Assembly: GCF_023078275.1 (NCBI RefSeq)
Contig: NC_062998.1
Location: 14,707,916 to 14,771,915 of the forward strand
Origin: Leguminivora glycinivorella
Taxonomy: Eukaryota > Arthropoda > Insecta > Lepidoptera > Tortricidae
Direction: 5' to 3'
Length of the DNA stretch: 64,000 nt
The translations under genes and the position numbers were made by a program. The notes beneath the pieces are model-generated. The model saw only the letters and a list, made by a program, of their open reading frames with translations, had not been told where the DNA came from and did not search any database. This document shows positions 22,331 to 33,955 of this stretch, piece after piece; position 1 is the stretch's first letter, and each line of letters begins with the position of its first letter.

Positions 22331-23398
22331 AATATCAACTTAGCCATTTTACGGAGGAATTAACGTGGCAAATTAATATTTTGTGTGAGTCACTGTTCTA
22401 TTCCGAGAGATTTACTCTCACTGTCCATTTTTAGTACCTTTCAGTTAGACTTTAAAACCAGAAGAGTTTTTTTTATTACAACGTAATTATTTACGTAATT
22501 TTCAAGCTAGTGAAATTCGTAACGAGGCTTTTTTTCTCATGTACGTTTGAATGTAGGTTTCTAATAGATTTTCCTGTCTTCTACAGGTCAAGGGCTGTCT
22601 CGTCTAGTCTTTGATATTTTTAGAATTAGTAGTTTCGAAGATAAAGGGGAGAATGCGCAGTGTTTTATGAACCCCATTTTTGTTCCATCTCTTTTTTATT
22701 CTAAAAATCGTTTCTTTTCATTATTTTAAACACTAGACTAAAACTCCCACATCGATACGACATATAGTTTTTAATAAAAATAAATCTAAAGTTGGCCGGA
22801 TAAAGAGTCACCAGCATCATAAAAAAAAAACAAAGCACTTAAACTGGACTACTTAATTAAAATTTCATTATATTTTATGCTTACACTCTCAATCAATAAA
22901 TTTCTGACCATTTTTGAACTAGGTAACATGGGTAGTTTACGAGATAATACCAATTTTATCAATTTTCTGTTTTATTTTTTTCCTCAAGAATAACGCTGTA
23001 TTAGATTTAGATATTTATATCGGTTATTCCTTATACACACCTCTATTAGTTGCCAGAAAATCACAATCTAATTCTGCGTTATTTAGAAGTTATTAGCGAT
23101 TTATAAAAAAAAACAGGGTTGTCAATATCTGATATCCGGCTTACGGCTTATATAAAATCGGAATAAACAATTTTGTTATTTTCACTTTGATAAAAATATC
23201 ACATCCTGGCAGGCAATTACGGTCGCTCGATAAATGATAAAACATCGGACCGTCCTTATCGTACTTACAAATAGTCCAACTAAATTTAATTTTAATTACA
23301 GTGTGCTCAGACTTGAGTACATACCTACTACTACTTAAACTAAATAGTTAAAAGCAAGCACAGCTAATAGTATGTCGGAGTCGAAACTAACATAATCC
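22331..23398. other. Intergenic
   Basis: Apart from the repeat fragment at 22530-22690 and a half MITE at 23205-23290 (CTGGCAGGCAATTACGGTCG), no feature is recognised. Confidence 0.4.
22530..22690 (+). repeat. Fragment of a GGTTCCG-type interspersed repeat
   Basis: TAGGTTTCTAATAGATTTTC, CTACAGGTCAAGGGCT and the following GTAGTTTCGAAGATAA match the start of the longer copy at 34935-35418. The 3' part is missing. Confidence 0.6.
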
Positions 23399-23505
23399 TA
23401 AACTCACTCCTGTATTCCCAAACGGGGCAGGCAGAGCACATGAAGTCTCGGTGCCACTCTTAGCAATCAAGAGGTAGAAAGAAAACGAAGTTGTGATATT
23501 GCAGT
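23399..23505 (+). repeat. Interspersed repeat, shared with 50725-50965
   Basis: CTCCTGTATTCCCAAACGGG, GCAGAGCACATGAAGT and GTGCCACTCTTAGCAA match the longer copy at 50725 (GCCTGTATCCCATGAAGGG, GGCAGAGCACATGAAA). Probably a SINE or LINE 3' end. Confidence 0.6.
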
Positions 23506-23530
23506 GTACACTAAACAACTAAATATTTAC

Positions 23531-24025
23531 CTATGTATCGTCTTCATTTTCAATGATCAAATTTTCGTAGTCCAGGTAATCCAGCACCTGGACGCCTGTA
23601 ATATTTCGTTCGTCGATTGATTTCAGCAAATTAACTGCTAATTTAGGTAGTGGACTTTTGTCACATTTACTTTTCCTTTTTTTTAAAGAGTAGTCTGAAA
23701 TGACTGGGTCGGACGATACAAGCGCTCTGTGAAACAGGTCAGATATTGTTGCATCACGAGTTGTTTTTCTGGCATGATGCTCCCTGTCGTACTGCCACAA
23801 CTTGGTTCTTGACTCCGCTGCTTGTTCAGATAACATTCCAACCGGTAACGCAGATAATTCAATAATTTTAGCACTGTGGACTAAGATTTTATGAAGCGTA
23901 ACTGACATCGGATGCCAGTCATATTTATCTACATATTTCTTCGCCAGATTTTTGCAGAACGTACCGAATTTATACGAATCGATTGGCAAGTTACCGAATG
24001 AAGCATTTATGCTAAATTGTGACAA
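23531..24025 (-). CDS. Transposon-like ORF of unknown function, C-terminal part
   Basis: An uninterrupted 164-residue frame. A central block reads YDWHPMSVTLHKILVHSAKI, LSALPVGMLSEQAAESR, then YDREHHARKTTRDA and SDLFHRALVSSDPVIS, followed by a Lys-rich basic stretch (LKKRKSK) and an acidic end (ENEDDT). The HKILVHSAKI ... EQAAESR ... REHHARK layout is, to my recollection, a recurrent C-terminal block of uncharacterised, probably mobile-element-encoded arthropod proteins. I cannot name the superfamily or a reaction. The first ATG is probably not the true start, because such proteins are longer and the upstream - strand sequence is AT-rich and closed. No neighbouring termini were found. Likely a truncated remnant, though intact over this length. 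Confidence 0.5.
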   Translation of the reverse strand: MSQFSINASFGNLPIDSYKFGTFCKNLAKKYVDKYDWHPMSVTLHKILVHSAKIIELSALPVGMLSEQAAESRTKLWQYDREHHARKTTRDATISDLFHRALVSSDPVISDYSLKKRKSKCDKSPLPKLAVNLLKSIDERNITGVQVLDYLDYENLIIENEDDT

Positions 24026-24231
24026 TGTTGAAATAAAACTATTTGTATTTAATATTTATATAGCTGGCCAAATAAAATTAGTTTGTCATTACAGAAAGGC
24101 GCGATATTCAAATTTTCTTTGGGACGATAAAGATTCGCGCTTAAAATATTATATGCCACTCCTTTCAGTCCTTTCTAGTGATGGAAACGGCTTGATAAAC
24201 TATAATTACGCTGTTCGACAATGAAATCGAC

Positions 24232-24429
24232 AAAGAAACCCAAAAACAGCTATGATACGATGTTCCATCATGTAGTTCCAGTTCATATCTTCCGGCTCCA
24301 TCATCAGACCTTGAAACCTAATCGTAGTCAAAGTTCATTACAAGACTTTTCTAAGAAACCCAAAAACAGCTATGATACGATGTTCCATCATGTAGTTCCA
24401 GTTCATATCTTCCGGCTCCATCATCAGAT
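24232..24429 (+). repeat. Tandem duplication of a 121-bp unit
   Basis: AAGAAACCCAAAAACAGCTA through TTCCGGCTCCATCATCAGA is repeated exactly at 24232 and 24353. The GGCTCCATCATCAGACC word is the same as at the ends of the foldback-like element at 1096-3812, where it is also duplicated with a similar spacing (about 115 bp). The two are probably related termini. Confidence 0.8.
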
Positions 24430-24904
24430 CAGTTCAACAGTACCATATTATTGTACTGTCATCAGAACTACATACAGCTGCCAATTATCATTACGCTACG
24501 ATCCTTGGAAGATGGTTAAATTAGCCTCCGTAGATTCCATTACATAGTTAGTTACATACACGACGACCTAATAAAAGCGTGTTAATATTAATATTAGCGC
24601 CATCTAGCTGAGCCCTTCTTCTGTGTGGTACTGAGGTAAGTACGTTTTATTCTTAGACTTTATCTGTCTATACGGAGTTACATATGTCTTTGACTAGAAG
24701 TATAGGTACTCTAATGAGTATTATTGTATTTAGCGCCGTCTCTCAGCAAAATTTACTAAGTAATTTACGCGACTTGAGACTTGTGCGAACCTTTAGGCAT
24801 GGAAAGTCACATGAAAAGTTGTCGAAACTAATAATAGATGGTGCTGCATTTAAATTTCTTGACTGATAACTCTAATACTAAATTGAATATACTCTAAGGT
24901 AGAG

Positions 24905-25235
24905 CAGAGTCTAATACCTCCGCTTTACAAAAGACCGCAATCAAGTAGCACTAGACTTTACTCATTGTTGTGTTCCTGCCGGTGAGTAAGGCAGCCAGAG
25001 CTCAACGAGGGTGCGGTACTCCTTCCTTCCTTCCCCCTCCTTTCTTCGGTCCTTTGAGTCGTCGGCACCCAGGCCCCTTCTAAGTACAGGTTTGTACAAG
25101 TTTCTAATGAGTCGAGTCGGCAACGCACATGTGCCACTCCTTGAGTGGCAGGCGTCCATATGTAACAGTCACCGCTTTCCATCAGGCGGACCGTATGCAT
25201 GTTTGCCACCTACGTGGTACAAAAAAAAACTCTCG
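24905..25235 (+). mobile_element. SINE- or LINE-3'-end-like repeat, copy 2
   Basis: Same family as 15540-15990: AAGTAGCACTAGACT, GGTGAGTAAGGCAGCCAGAG, GGCAGGCGTCCATATG, ATCAGGCGGACCGTATGC, ending in poly(A). Confidence 0.75.
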
Positions 25236-25261
25236 ACGAATTCACCTTAAACATTAAAAAC

Positions 25262-25345
25262 TATTTTTTTTTTATGGGATAGGAGGCAAACGAGCAGACA
25301 GGTCGCCTGATGGTAAGCGATCACCGCCGCCCATGGACACCCGAA
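25262..25345 (-). mobile_element. Short LINE/SINE 3' tail, reversed
   Basis: On the - strand it reads GGCGGTGATCGCTTACCATC, AGGCGACCTGTCTGCTCGTT, TGCCTCCTATCCCATAAAAA. This poly(A)-ended 3' tail is common in moths. Confidence 0.6.
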
Positions 25346-25438
25346 ACACCAAATCAAAATCGATTGATTCGTTCGGGAGCTATGATGCCAGACAGACATG
25401 TCAAGCGTCAAACCTTCTTCTTCTTATAGTGCCATATC

Positions 25439-26560
25439 CTATCGGATGTCGGCGATCATCATGCGAAAGTTTTCTCTACTCTTTGCCGTTCTAGACAGAG
25501 TGGCGGTGTCTTTAATGCCGGTCCAATCCCTAATATTTGTACTCCATGCTGTCCTTGGTCTTCCTCTCCCTCTTTTTCCTTCTATTTTTCCTTCTAATAT
25601 GTTTTTCAATATGTTATATTTGTTATTTCTGTGTATGTGGCCGAAGTAAGCAGTTTTCCTTCTTTTTATTGTTAGTACTACTTCCATTTCCTTTTCCATT
25701 TTAACTAGAACCTCCTTGTTTGTTACTTTATCTACCCAAGATATTTTCAACATTCTCCTATAGAGCCACATCTCAAAGGCATTTAATTTTTTGATTGTGG
25801 ATTTATTTAAAGTCCATGCTTCCGACCCATACATTAGGATCGACAGCACATAACATTTAACTACTCTCCATCTCAGTTTCATTCTTATGTCCCTATTTAT
25901 GTATAGTTTGTTCATCTTCATAAAGGCACTTCTGGCTATCTCTATTCTTGTACGTATCTCCATTTCTGGGTTCCATCTCTCGTTCAGCCAGTATCCTAGA
26001 TATTTGTACTTGTTTACCCTCTCCACTGCCTTTCCATTTATACTTAAAGGTTCACTATCTGTATGTTTTTTGCTTATTATCATATATTTTGTTTTAGATA
26101 TGTTTATTTTTAGACCATACTTTTCATATTTTGAGTTCAATAGATTAAGTAAAATATTCAGTTCCTTCATGTTATTAGCGAGAATTGCTGTATCATCCGC
26201 GTATCTTAAATTATTTATTATCAAACCGTTACTTTTAATTCCTATGTCTACGTTTTCAAATGCTTCTTGAAATATGAATTCCGAGTACAGATTAAAAAGA
26301 GATGGAGACAGTATACACCCTTGCCTTACACCTTTAAGTATTTTTAATTCCGTGGAGTTCTCTTGACCTACTTTAATATGGGCCGTCTGGTTCCAGTACA
26401 AATTCTGCAACAGTCTCTTGTCCTTATCATCAATGTCTGTGCGTTGTAAAAGTAGTAGCAGTTCGTCGTGCTTAACATTGTCGAACGCTTTTTCAAAATC
26501 AATGAAACAGACGTAGACATTTTTCTCGTGTTCCAGACATTTCTGTACTAGTACTTGGAT
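25439..26560 (-). pseudogene. LINE reverse transcriptase, palm to C-terminus
   Basis: Reading the frame after the break gives motif A (FIDFEKAFDNVKHDE), then GVRQGCILSPSLFNLY (motif B) and LRYADDTAIL (motif C, YADD). These are followed by a thumb region with YKYLGYWL, LMYGSEAWTL and a C-terminal basic GKRGRGRPRTAW segment typical of RTE/CR1-like elements, ending ADIR and TAG at 25439. The catalytic Asp residues are all present, so only the frame breaks look disabling. Confidence 0.88.
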
Positions 26561-27573
26561 GGAATGGAAACTAATGCCTCTCTAGTTCCGAGACCGTTAC
26601 GGAAGCCAAACTGTGTCGGGCTGATATTACTATCGATCCTATTGTATATTCTGTCATGTATTATTTTGAGGAGTATCTTTAGAGCATGACTCATCAAGCT
26701 GATCAACCTATAGTCACCGCAGTACTTAGCTGTAATCTTTTTCGGGAGAGGTAGAAACGATGACATGAGCCAGTCTTTGGGTATACCTGTATCGTATATA
26801 TTATTTAACAATTCAACCAAGACCCCAACATTATCGTCATCAACTAATTTTAACACTTCAGCGTATACTCCGTCGGGTCCCACAGCTTTTCCATTTTTGA
26901 GCATTTTTATCGCTTTCAGAACCTCCGATTTTAATATGGAAGGACCTTCCAGATTATCATCATTAACATTATCCCGGTTAATATTACTTCTGTTATCACT
27001 GAAAAGAGTTTCAATATATTGTTCCCAGATTGAACCCTGTTCGTTTTTGTCTAGTATTAGTTCATTACGATCATTATAGAGTTTACTTGTAGTGTGCTTC
27101 CTATTTGTCTTTGTGAAGTCTTTTATTTTTTTATGTAAGTTAAGACTGTCATGTTTGGCATCTAGTTTTTCTATTTCTTCACATCTTTCTTCTAGATATT
27201 TTTCTCTTTCGTTTCTAATTGCAGATCTTATCTTTTTATCTAGTTCGTGATATTTTTGTTCATTTACATGTTTGTACTTTCTCCGTTCCTCCATTAACTG
27301 TAGGATATCCTGTGTGATCCACTCATTTTTAACTGATGGTTTTCTGGTGTAGCCCAGTTGCGTTTCGGCAGTCTGGAGCATAATTTCTTTAATATTTTGC
27401 CATTTGTTTTCTATATCTTTGTCTTCATATAAGTCTGGCTCGATAGTTTTCATCTTGATAATTTCATTATTTAAATATCCTTTGGTTCTATCCCTAATAG
27501 TTTTTTCCTTTAGTTGACTAATATCGAAATTAATTTTCCTTAAAGGTGCTTTACGTATTTGCTTTAGCTTCAA
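26548..27573 (-). pseudogene. LINE reverse transcriptase, N-terminal and fingers part
   Basis: An open frame of about 341 codons continuing the endonuclease in another frame. It begins with a TTG codon, not ATG, so it is a continuation and not a separate gene. It has a Lys/Glu-rich linker, then RT motifs LKNGKAVGPDGVYAEVLK, LPLPKK and YRLISLMSHALKI, and QFGFRNGLGTREAL. It closes at about 26548 after a second frame break near 26560, just before motif A. Confidence 0.85.
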
Positions 27574-28481
27574 TTAATTTTTGCTACAACTGGATTGTGA
27601 TCTGAACCTATGTCGGCACCAGGATATGTTTTCACATTAATGATTGAGTTTCTGAATCTGGTCGGTAACATTATATAATCTATCTGATTCCTTACGATTT
27701 TTCCTGGGTTGTGTTTTGGAGAAGTCCATGTATACAGTCGGCGTGGTGGGTGTTGATACCACGTGTTGGTGATGATTAAGTCATTTTCTTTACAAAACTG
27801 TATTAACCTCTCGCCCCGTGAGTTTCTCTTGCCTAGTCCATGTTCACCAACTACTTTCCCCTCTGTACCTTTCCCGACTTTAGCGTTAAAGTCGCCTATT
27901 AATATTAATATTTCTTGAGACTTTATTCGTTTGATTATGTCTTCTAGCTGACGATAGAATTCTTCAATTTCATCATCACTTTTATCAGCAGTAGGTGCAT
28001 ATGCTTGCAGCACATTTATATTGAAAGGGTGGGAACTTATCTGTAAAAGCATACATCTTTCCGAGTAGGGCAGAAAGTTAGTGACATACCTAGTAAGGTC
28101 TTTCCTGACAAGCATTCCAACTCCATGATGGTGGCGTTTGGCGGCAGCTGGGTTACCCGAGTAGTAAAGCGTGGCTTCGTCTGATGTATAAATACCATTA
28201 TCAGAAAATTTTATTTCGCTTAGGCCGAGAATGTCCAACTTTAGCCTTGTCATTTCTTTTATGGTGTTTTCCAATTTACCTGGCTTTTTAAGACTCCTTA
28301 CGTTCCAAGTAGCTATTTTTAGATGGTCCGTATTTCTTCCTGTTATCTTCAGCTTTTTTCTTGATCCTGTGTTTTCTTCTCCGGTAGTGGATTTCACATC
28401 ATCAGGCCCGGAACCTAAATGACGCCGGTTGCTGTCCGGATCGCATTGCTCACTCGTTACTGTAGTATATTGACTTTGCAT
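27570..28481 (-). CDS. LINE apurinic-like endonuclease domain
   Basis: A 303-residue frame with the endonuclease/exonuclease/phosphatase fold of non-LTR retrotransposons, which nicks target DNA to start target-primed reverse transcription. Visible motifs in order: LKIATWNVRSLKKPGKL (N of the active site), LDILGLSEIKF (Glu), the YYSG stretch, NVLQAYAPTADKSD, LILIGDFNAKVG (GDFN), RNQIDYIMLP and the C-terminal GSDHNPVVAKIN (SDH). All key residues look present. The frame stops at TGA 27570-27572 exactly where the RT region should continue, one frame over, so a single-base loss most likely separated it from the RT. Confidence 0.9.
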   Translation of the reverse strand: MQSQYTTVTSEQCDPDSNRRHLGSGPDDVKSTTGEENTGSRKKLKITGRNTDHLKIATWNVRSLKKPGKLENTIKEMTRLKLDILGLSEIKFSDNGIYTSDEATLYYSGNPAAAKRHHHGVGMLVRKDLTRYVTNFLPYSERCMLLQISSHPFNINVLQAYAPTADKSDDEIEEFYRQLEDIIKRIKSQEILILIGDFNAKVGKGTEGKVVGEHGLGKRNSRGERLIQFCKENDLIITNTWYQHPPRRLYTWTSPKHNPGKIVRNQIDYIMLPTRFRNSIINVKTYPGADIGSDHNPVVAKIN

Positions 28482-28882
28482 GATGATTTTTCTTGGGATT
28501 TTGTTTTAGCCGGTGCAGTGGGGTCCCACGTCCTTCTGCACAGTCCATTGTGTTTTATTGTGATTTGGTGGCATTTAGTTTAGTAGCTACTATTATTTTT
28601 TTCGTTGGTGATGATGCTGTGAGTGTATATTGTTTGTGATAGTATGACCTTTATGATTCTTCTATTTCTCTATTTCACAGGTAGGGGTGGAATTAGGAGT
28701 CCTACCTGCCCCCCATCCGCGTCTGTCGCCGCCCAACTATGTTGCTTGGCTTAACAGGGTTCCCCCGGTATTTCTACCTTCTGGAAGGTGCGGATTTGGA
28801 GTTGAGTTGCAGAGGGTAGAATGACCTCTTCTGGTCATTTATGAGTCCCATACAACCCATTCGAACCCCCCGCGTCAAACCT

Positions 28883-29211
28883 ATTATTATTATAATATTT
28901 TTGCGTTGGTGGTTAAAAACAAGAAACCTCCTTCAAAACTATAATAAAACACAACTTTCTATGAAAATCGGTAAAGTGCGAGTCGGATTTCGACATTTCC
29001 ATAAAAAAAGGTCATGAGCGCCTGACGACATGTGATGGCAACGTGTACACTAGATTTGTACTTTAAAGATTTTGCGTATATTTTGGAAACTATAAGAGAT
29101 AGAGCAAATAGACTTCAGATTTTGGTTGTCGCCCATATAACCATAATCGGTCGCCGTTCCTACGCAAATCCTCCTATTTTGTGTACACACAGGTCTTCGG
29201 GTCTCAATGCT
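28883..29211. other. Intergenic
   Basis: Contains a short AAAGTGCGAGTCGGATTTCG fragment near 28974, related to the repeat at 37427. No gene. Confidence 0.4.
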
Positions 29212-29812
29212 TAGTCGCAGTACGGTCGACGTTTAGTCGCGGCGACCCAAATGGGGACGATTGGTAACAGGCACAAATGGTCACAGAAGTGACAGAAGTG
29301 TGCACTACGCGTGCACACATTGTTACCGTTTGGCGACTACTTTCCCAAAATCATTCGTTCATTTCATTCTTTTCAAATGGCGACTGTCAGAGACGTCAAA
29401 TTAAAAAAGAAATAAAATCATTTGACATTAAAATGTAATGGCGTAAGAATTTGTTAAAGATAAATATTGTTTGCATTTGTAATATAATGTGGGCTAATTA
29501 CCATGGCCAATTAAATTGCTCGAGTGATTTCATAAAATAAGTCTAAATTTATCAACGCGCCATCAATTTACCTCAGTTTAACCAGTAATAATATTATTGA
29601 CTACTCGGTGTTTGCGTGTTATGTATATTGATTGGTGAAGTTTTAGTGCTCCGGTGCATAAACTATACTGAAATAATAAAAATAATGCCTAGAAAACCAA
29701 TAAAGTTGTTAAAATATGGATTAAGACGGTAATATTCCATGTAAAAAACAGTCGCCAAACGGTCACCAAACGGTCGACAAACGGTCGCAAAATGGTCGCA
29801 GCGTACACGCGT
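29212..29812. repeat. Possible element with dispersed CGACCGTTTG words
   Basis: ACGGTCGACGTTTAGTCGC and TTACCGTTTGGCGACTAC near 29220-29340 and a run of CGGTCACCAAACGGTCGAC near 29755-29800 recur in opposite orientation, suggesting inverted subterminal motifs. The ends are undefined. Confidence 0.35.
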
Positions 29813-32478
29813 GACCGAAAGCAGTGAATATTTATTATATTTTCAAAATGGCTTCTTGTATTCATTTTTTCCAGGTATCCTCAAACTTTATAAACAATTA
29901 AATATGCCGTCGTACTCAGTTGCCCTCATTAAAGAAGATTAAAAAAAAATTGTAACGTGCGTACCGAGCTGCTGGGTTGTAAAGGATCGGGGATCATATT
30001 ATTATGGTCTTCTATAGAGCAACTAGTATTTTGCGGCATTTCACAATTGACACTTGTTGAAGTAGTCGTCATTAATATTACTATCAACATTAATTTCAGC
30101 GATCTGTACTTCTTTTGTAAGATTTTTGTATAGATAAGTGTCTACAAATTTGTAATGTTAAAGAGACATAAATAAAACGTAGTAGAGTAAATAATGTGTT
30201 TTTTTTGTAACCCAAACAAAATACTTGTAGATACTGTAACTAAACCTCCGCTCACCTTACTTATTTACTTACTTACTTGACTAATCAACAGTATAGCTAA
30301 CCCCCCTTTAAATATACCCCGTAAATTTGGCCTTGTGATCGTCTAGCGTGAATAAGTAGAACCCTTCGATGTGAACCGCGATAACCTAGATCCTTTAATG
30401 AGTATCAGCTGTATTTTTGACTAATATTTAAAATTTTATTTATATTTTAAAGAAGAATAAAGGTTATTGTAGCATAATAATATAGTGTTATAGAAGAGTA
30501 TTTTATCAGATTTAGGCCTAGAAAGTTATATGTGAGAAAATTAATGACGTGATGAAGAAATTTTAGAATAAAAGTTAGTGAGTGAAACATACATGAAATA
30601 AATATTAAAAAATATTTTGGTAATCATCCGCTACGCCTTATTAGTGGTCCCGGCTTGGGCAAGGGCTTGCGATACGGTATGGGACCCCGGACCTGATCAA
30701 ACCACTTTATCAGGATCCTAAGCAAGTAAGCCTGAAGGGCTATCTATCTACGAACTAACCCCCTTTTTGTTTTGTTTTGTTTCCTAGCTAAACCCCCCTT
30801 TCCCCAATACTGCTAATAGACCATAACTTCTCGATCTTTCTAATGTTTTATCGAAACACCGAGCAGTCGCTAACTTTTATAAGAACTAAGCAAGTCTACT
30901 AACTTTTCTAAGCTTTTGACTTTCCATCAGTGGACGGCGCTCGCATGCCACTGGGCCCTATAACAAACCTATGCTTTTTATTCCAAAGTATAGTTTGTTT
31001 CCCTAACCAACTTGATAGAATTTACCTTGAAAAACTAGTTAGCAATACCAAGTGTCCCGCAGTCACACCGAAAGTTCAAAAATTGCTACCACAATTATTA
31101 ATTTCACTCAAAAAAATTAAGTAATAAGAGATTTTATAAATTACCAGTTTTACCACATATTTTAAGATAGTAAACACCACATTTAAAGTCCATTTAAACC
31201 ATATAAATAGTAGTAGTTAAATTATTTCTCCACAATACACGTTGACCAATTATATTCCAAGACCAATCATAAAAGAACTCTACTTTCATAGAAATAGTGT
31301 GTGACTCTACCCTAATCCTATCGTTTTCCCTACTCTAACATATCTGAAACACAGACCCTCACTTACCATAGATCTTTTGTTCAGAATATGTACAAGTGTA
31401 TCCCTACTAGAACTGTACAGTTCAGCCAGCGAAGCTGAGATAGGCAACCTATAGGCTTGTGTTCTGATCCCCCCCTCTGCTCTTGCCCGCGGGCTAGGGT
31501 AGCAGAGAGTAGATCGCCCTATCCGTGTATATATCCAGTATTCCAGGACACACCAGTACCAGCCACATGGGAGACCCAGCTGCGATCAGACTTTACTTAG
31601 ATGTGGATCGATCACAACCGAAATCCCCAGCGACCAACGCCAGCATGGACTAGAGCACCGAGTAAATAAATATATATAAATATAGGACCCCAGCCTCAAA
31701 TACTGCCGACTTCAGTGAGCAAGGATTACTCCTAATGTCTTTCGTCAATCGTGAAAGTCCTCACTTCCATCTAACAGTTGGACTCTTTGAGACCGGTGAG
31801 AAAATACGCTTTTGTAAGTAAATAAAAGCGCCCAAGCCCTCCACTTGGAACAAAAAGACCCCTAAACGCCTCTTATTTGACACCGTAAGGGAAGAAGCGC
31901 CTAGCCGGACAACAGTCTGTCACAAACAATGATCTGGCTTATAACTTTCACAAAATAACCCCATAGAAAATTACTAAATTCAATTTTACTGACCAACTAA
32001 ACAAACTAGTGAAGTTTCCTTTACGTGCTATAATCTAAGCTTAGTTTTGCAAGAATTACTCCCTACAAAACCAAACACAGACTTATCTCCAAGCACCAGC
32101 CATACATCGACCCAGTCTTTGTATTGCTTAACGGCACTCATGAAACAAAGCACAGAAAACTTCACTATACACATCAATTTAAATGTAACACTACACTATA
32201 AATAGAACACTAAAATAACCCCACAACTGACGGTAAAGCAATTCCACCACAGGCCTAAGTTCAACTGTACGACGATATTGTCCCCGCACAATCAAACAGA
32301 GACACAATTTCAAAGTTTACAATCACTTAGAATAATTTCCAAGTAAAAACAAACAGAGAAATAATAGCAGAACAACTTCACTCACCAGTATAACACATGA
32401 AAGCCAGAGACACTGTTAGTCTTGTGGATATTGTAAGAATGACGCGCGTCGGCTTGCTCCGACCCTTTTATAGCCTCT
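29813..32478. other. Long intergenic stretch, no gene identified
   Basis: I see no conserved protein frame. The base composition changes at 30600-32400, which is C-rich on the + strand (ACCCCCC runs near 30300, 30740, 30790 and 31466). This may be an old, unrecognised element with a directional base bias. Confidence 0.4.
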
Positions 32479-32705
32479 ATCTCCGACTTAAATCCGACAT
32501 CCGACATCCGACATATCTCCGACCTAAATCCGACCTATCTCCGACATCCGACATATCTCCGACCTAAATCCGACATATCTCCGACCTTTCTCCGACATCC
32601 GACGTATCTCCGACCTATCCCCGACGTATCTCCGACATCCGACCTATCTCCGACCTATCCCCGACGTTTCTCCGACATCCGACCTATCTCCGACGTATCT
32701 CCGAC
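32479..32705 (+). repeat. Short-unit minisatellite (CCGACATATCT type)
   Basis: Alternating words TCCGACATCCGACMTATC and TCCGACCTAAATC repeat for about 225 bp. Units of 7, 11 and 13 bp are mixed. Bordered on the left by CTTTTATAGCCTCTAT. Confidence 0.9.
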
Positions 32706-33394
32706 TAGGCGGCTATTAAATCACGCACATAAGAAAAAGATCATAAATGCTTTGTTTACTAAGTCATACGCCCTACGTAATAAAGTTCACGATCATCACG
32801 CGGATGTTTGCCTATTAACACGTGCAGATTGCAGCTGTTTTAGAAAGAGACAGAGCTATTGGAATTGATACCTATGTAGTCCAATAATGGATCCGAGCGT
32901 TAAGTAAATCGATAAATACTTTTACGTAAATATTATTTTGTGAAAGATTGTTTAAATCAATTTAATAAGTAACTTCGCAATAAAAGATCACATTTGTTCC
33001 TAATTGTTACATTGAATGATATATTCAGGAAGTATAATAATCAATATTAGTGATTATTACCTATCTGACTTGTAATTGGAACCAAGACGCAATATCGGAA
33101 CGCCATTCGTCTGACAGAGCAGATTGTTAATGTCAACAATCCATCCATGTGAATATAGTTTGTAAATAAGCTTTTTCCAATAAGTTGTGCATCGAATAAT
33201 AGTGAATTTTATGAATGGTGACGTAACTAAACATGTGATTAACCATCAAAGATATTATTTGTTAAAATATTCAATGAAATCCCGAAGGAAATATGCACCA
33301 AAAAGTTGGTCAAGGAAAAGTTGATTCGCCGTAAGTTTTATATGTAATAACGAGTCCATTTCCTCGTCATAGACGCTTGTTCTGTTACAATACG
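32706..33394. other. Intergenic, no feature seen
   Basis: AT-rich sequence, no repeat or frame recognised. Confidence 0.4.
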
Positions 33395-33530
33395 AGTGCG
33401 AAAAAGAGGAAAATCGATACGAGTAGCGATAAATTAATACACGAACGAAGGGAGTGTTTTAAATCGACACGAGTTGTGAATGTCCTTTTCGCACGTGTAT
33501 CGTACGACGATTTTCAGTACCTAAATCTAA
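33395..33530. repeat. GTGCGAAAA-type inverted repeat, copy 1
   Basis: ATACGAGTGCGAAAAAGAGG on the left and CTTTTCGCACGTGTATCGTA on the right are inverted copies around GTTTTAAATCGACACGAG. The family also occurs at 39040-39170, 43310-43560 and 43604-43783. Confidence 0.65.
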
Positions 33531-33955
33531 GCTAAGAGTTTCGACCAGACAAGAAATGAATCATTTCTTGATTTGCTCGCACTACTGCATTAAAAAAAGC
33601 AGCATCTGTACTGAAAAAAACTATCATTGCGCAACAGAAATTCTATTAATATCACAGTAAATACTCTATTTCATTTGATTCCTACTTTTATTGTGTAAAG
33701 CAACACTACACTTCATTTTTATCAATAAGAATTAAAAATTATATATTTAATACATTAAGTAACTATAAAGTGCTTATCTATTTGTATTATCATTCTGCAC
33801 TTTTCTTAACTTTCCCACATTTCTATAAAATGTCGAAGAGTGCTTAAATGGTCGTCGTCGTTTATTATTATTTAATTCGCTCATATTTAAATGATTCAAA
33901 GCAACCAGTCCACAACTTCACAAGACAGTTTGAGAAACCTTCGTATTTCAGATTG

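Larger units (their letters stand above)
25416..28871 (-). mobile_element. Nearly full-length RTE-type LINE with target-site duplication
   Basis: The 11-bp sequence GCGTCAAACCT lies at 25405-25415 and again at 28872-28882, bracketing 3,456 bp. On the - strand the element begins GGGGGGTTCGAATGGG, has a leader of about 390 bp, then endonuclease and reverse-transcriptase frames, a 3' UTR of only about 20 bp, and ends in AAGAAGAAGA. A very short 3' UTR with a simple-repeat tail instead of poly(A) fits the RTE clade, as does the single endonuclease-RT reading unit. Two frame breaks, near 27572 and near 26560, prevent a full-length protein. It is inserted in intergenic DNA between SINE-like tails and AT-rich sequence. 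Confidence 0.9.

Noticed and set aside
25398..28422. + strand ORFs at 25398, 25887, 26765 and 28231
   Set aside because: Antisense shadows of the LINE coding frames.
32479..32705. Possible CRISPR-like array
   Set aside because: Units are short, irregular and without unique spacers, in a eukaryotic genome. It is a minisatellite.
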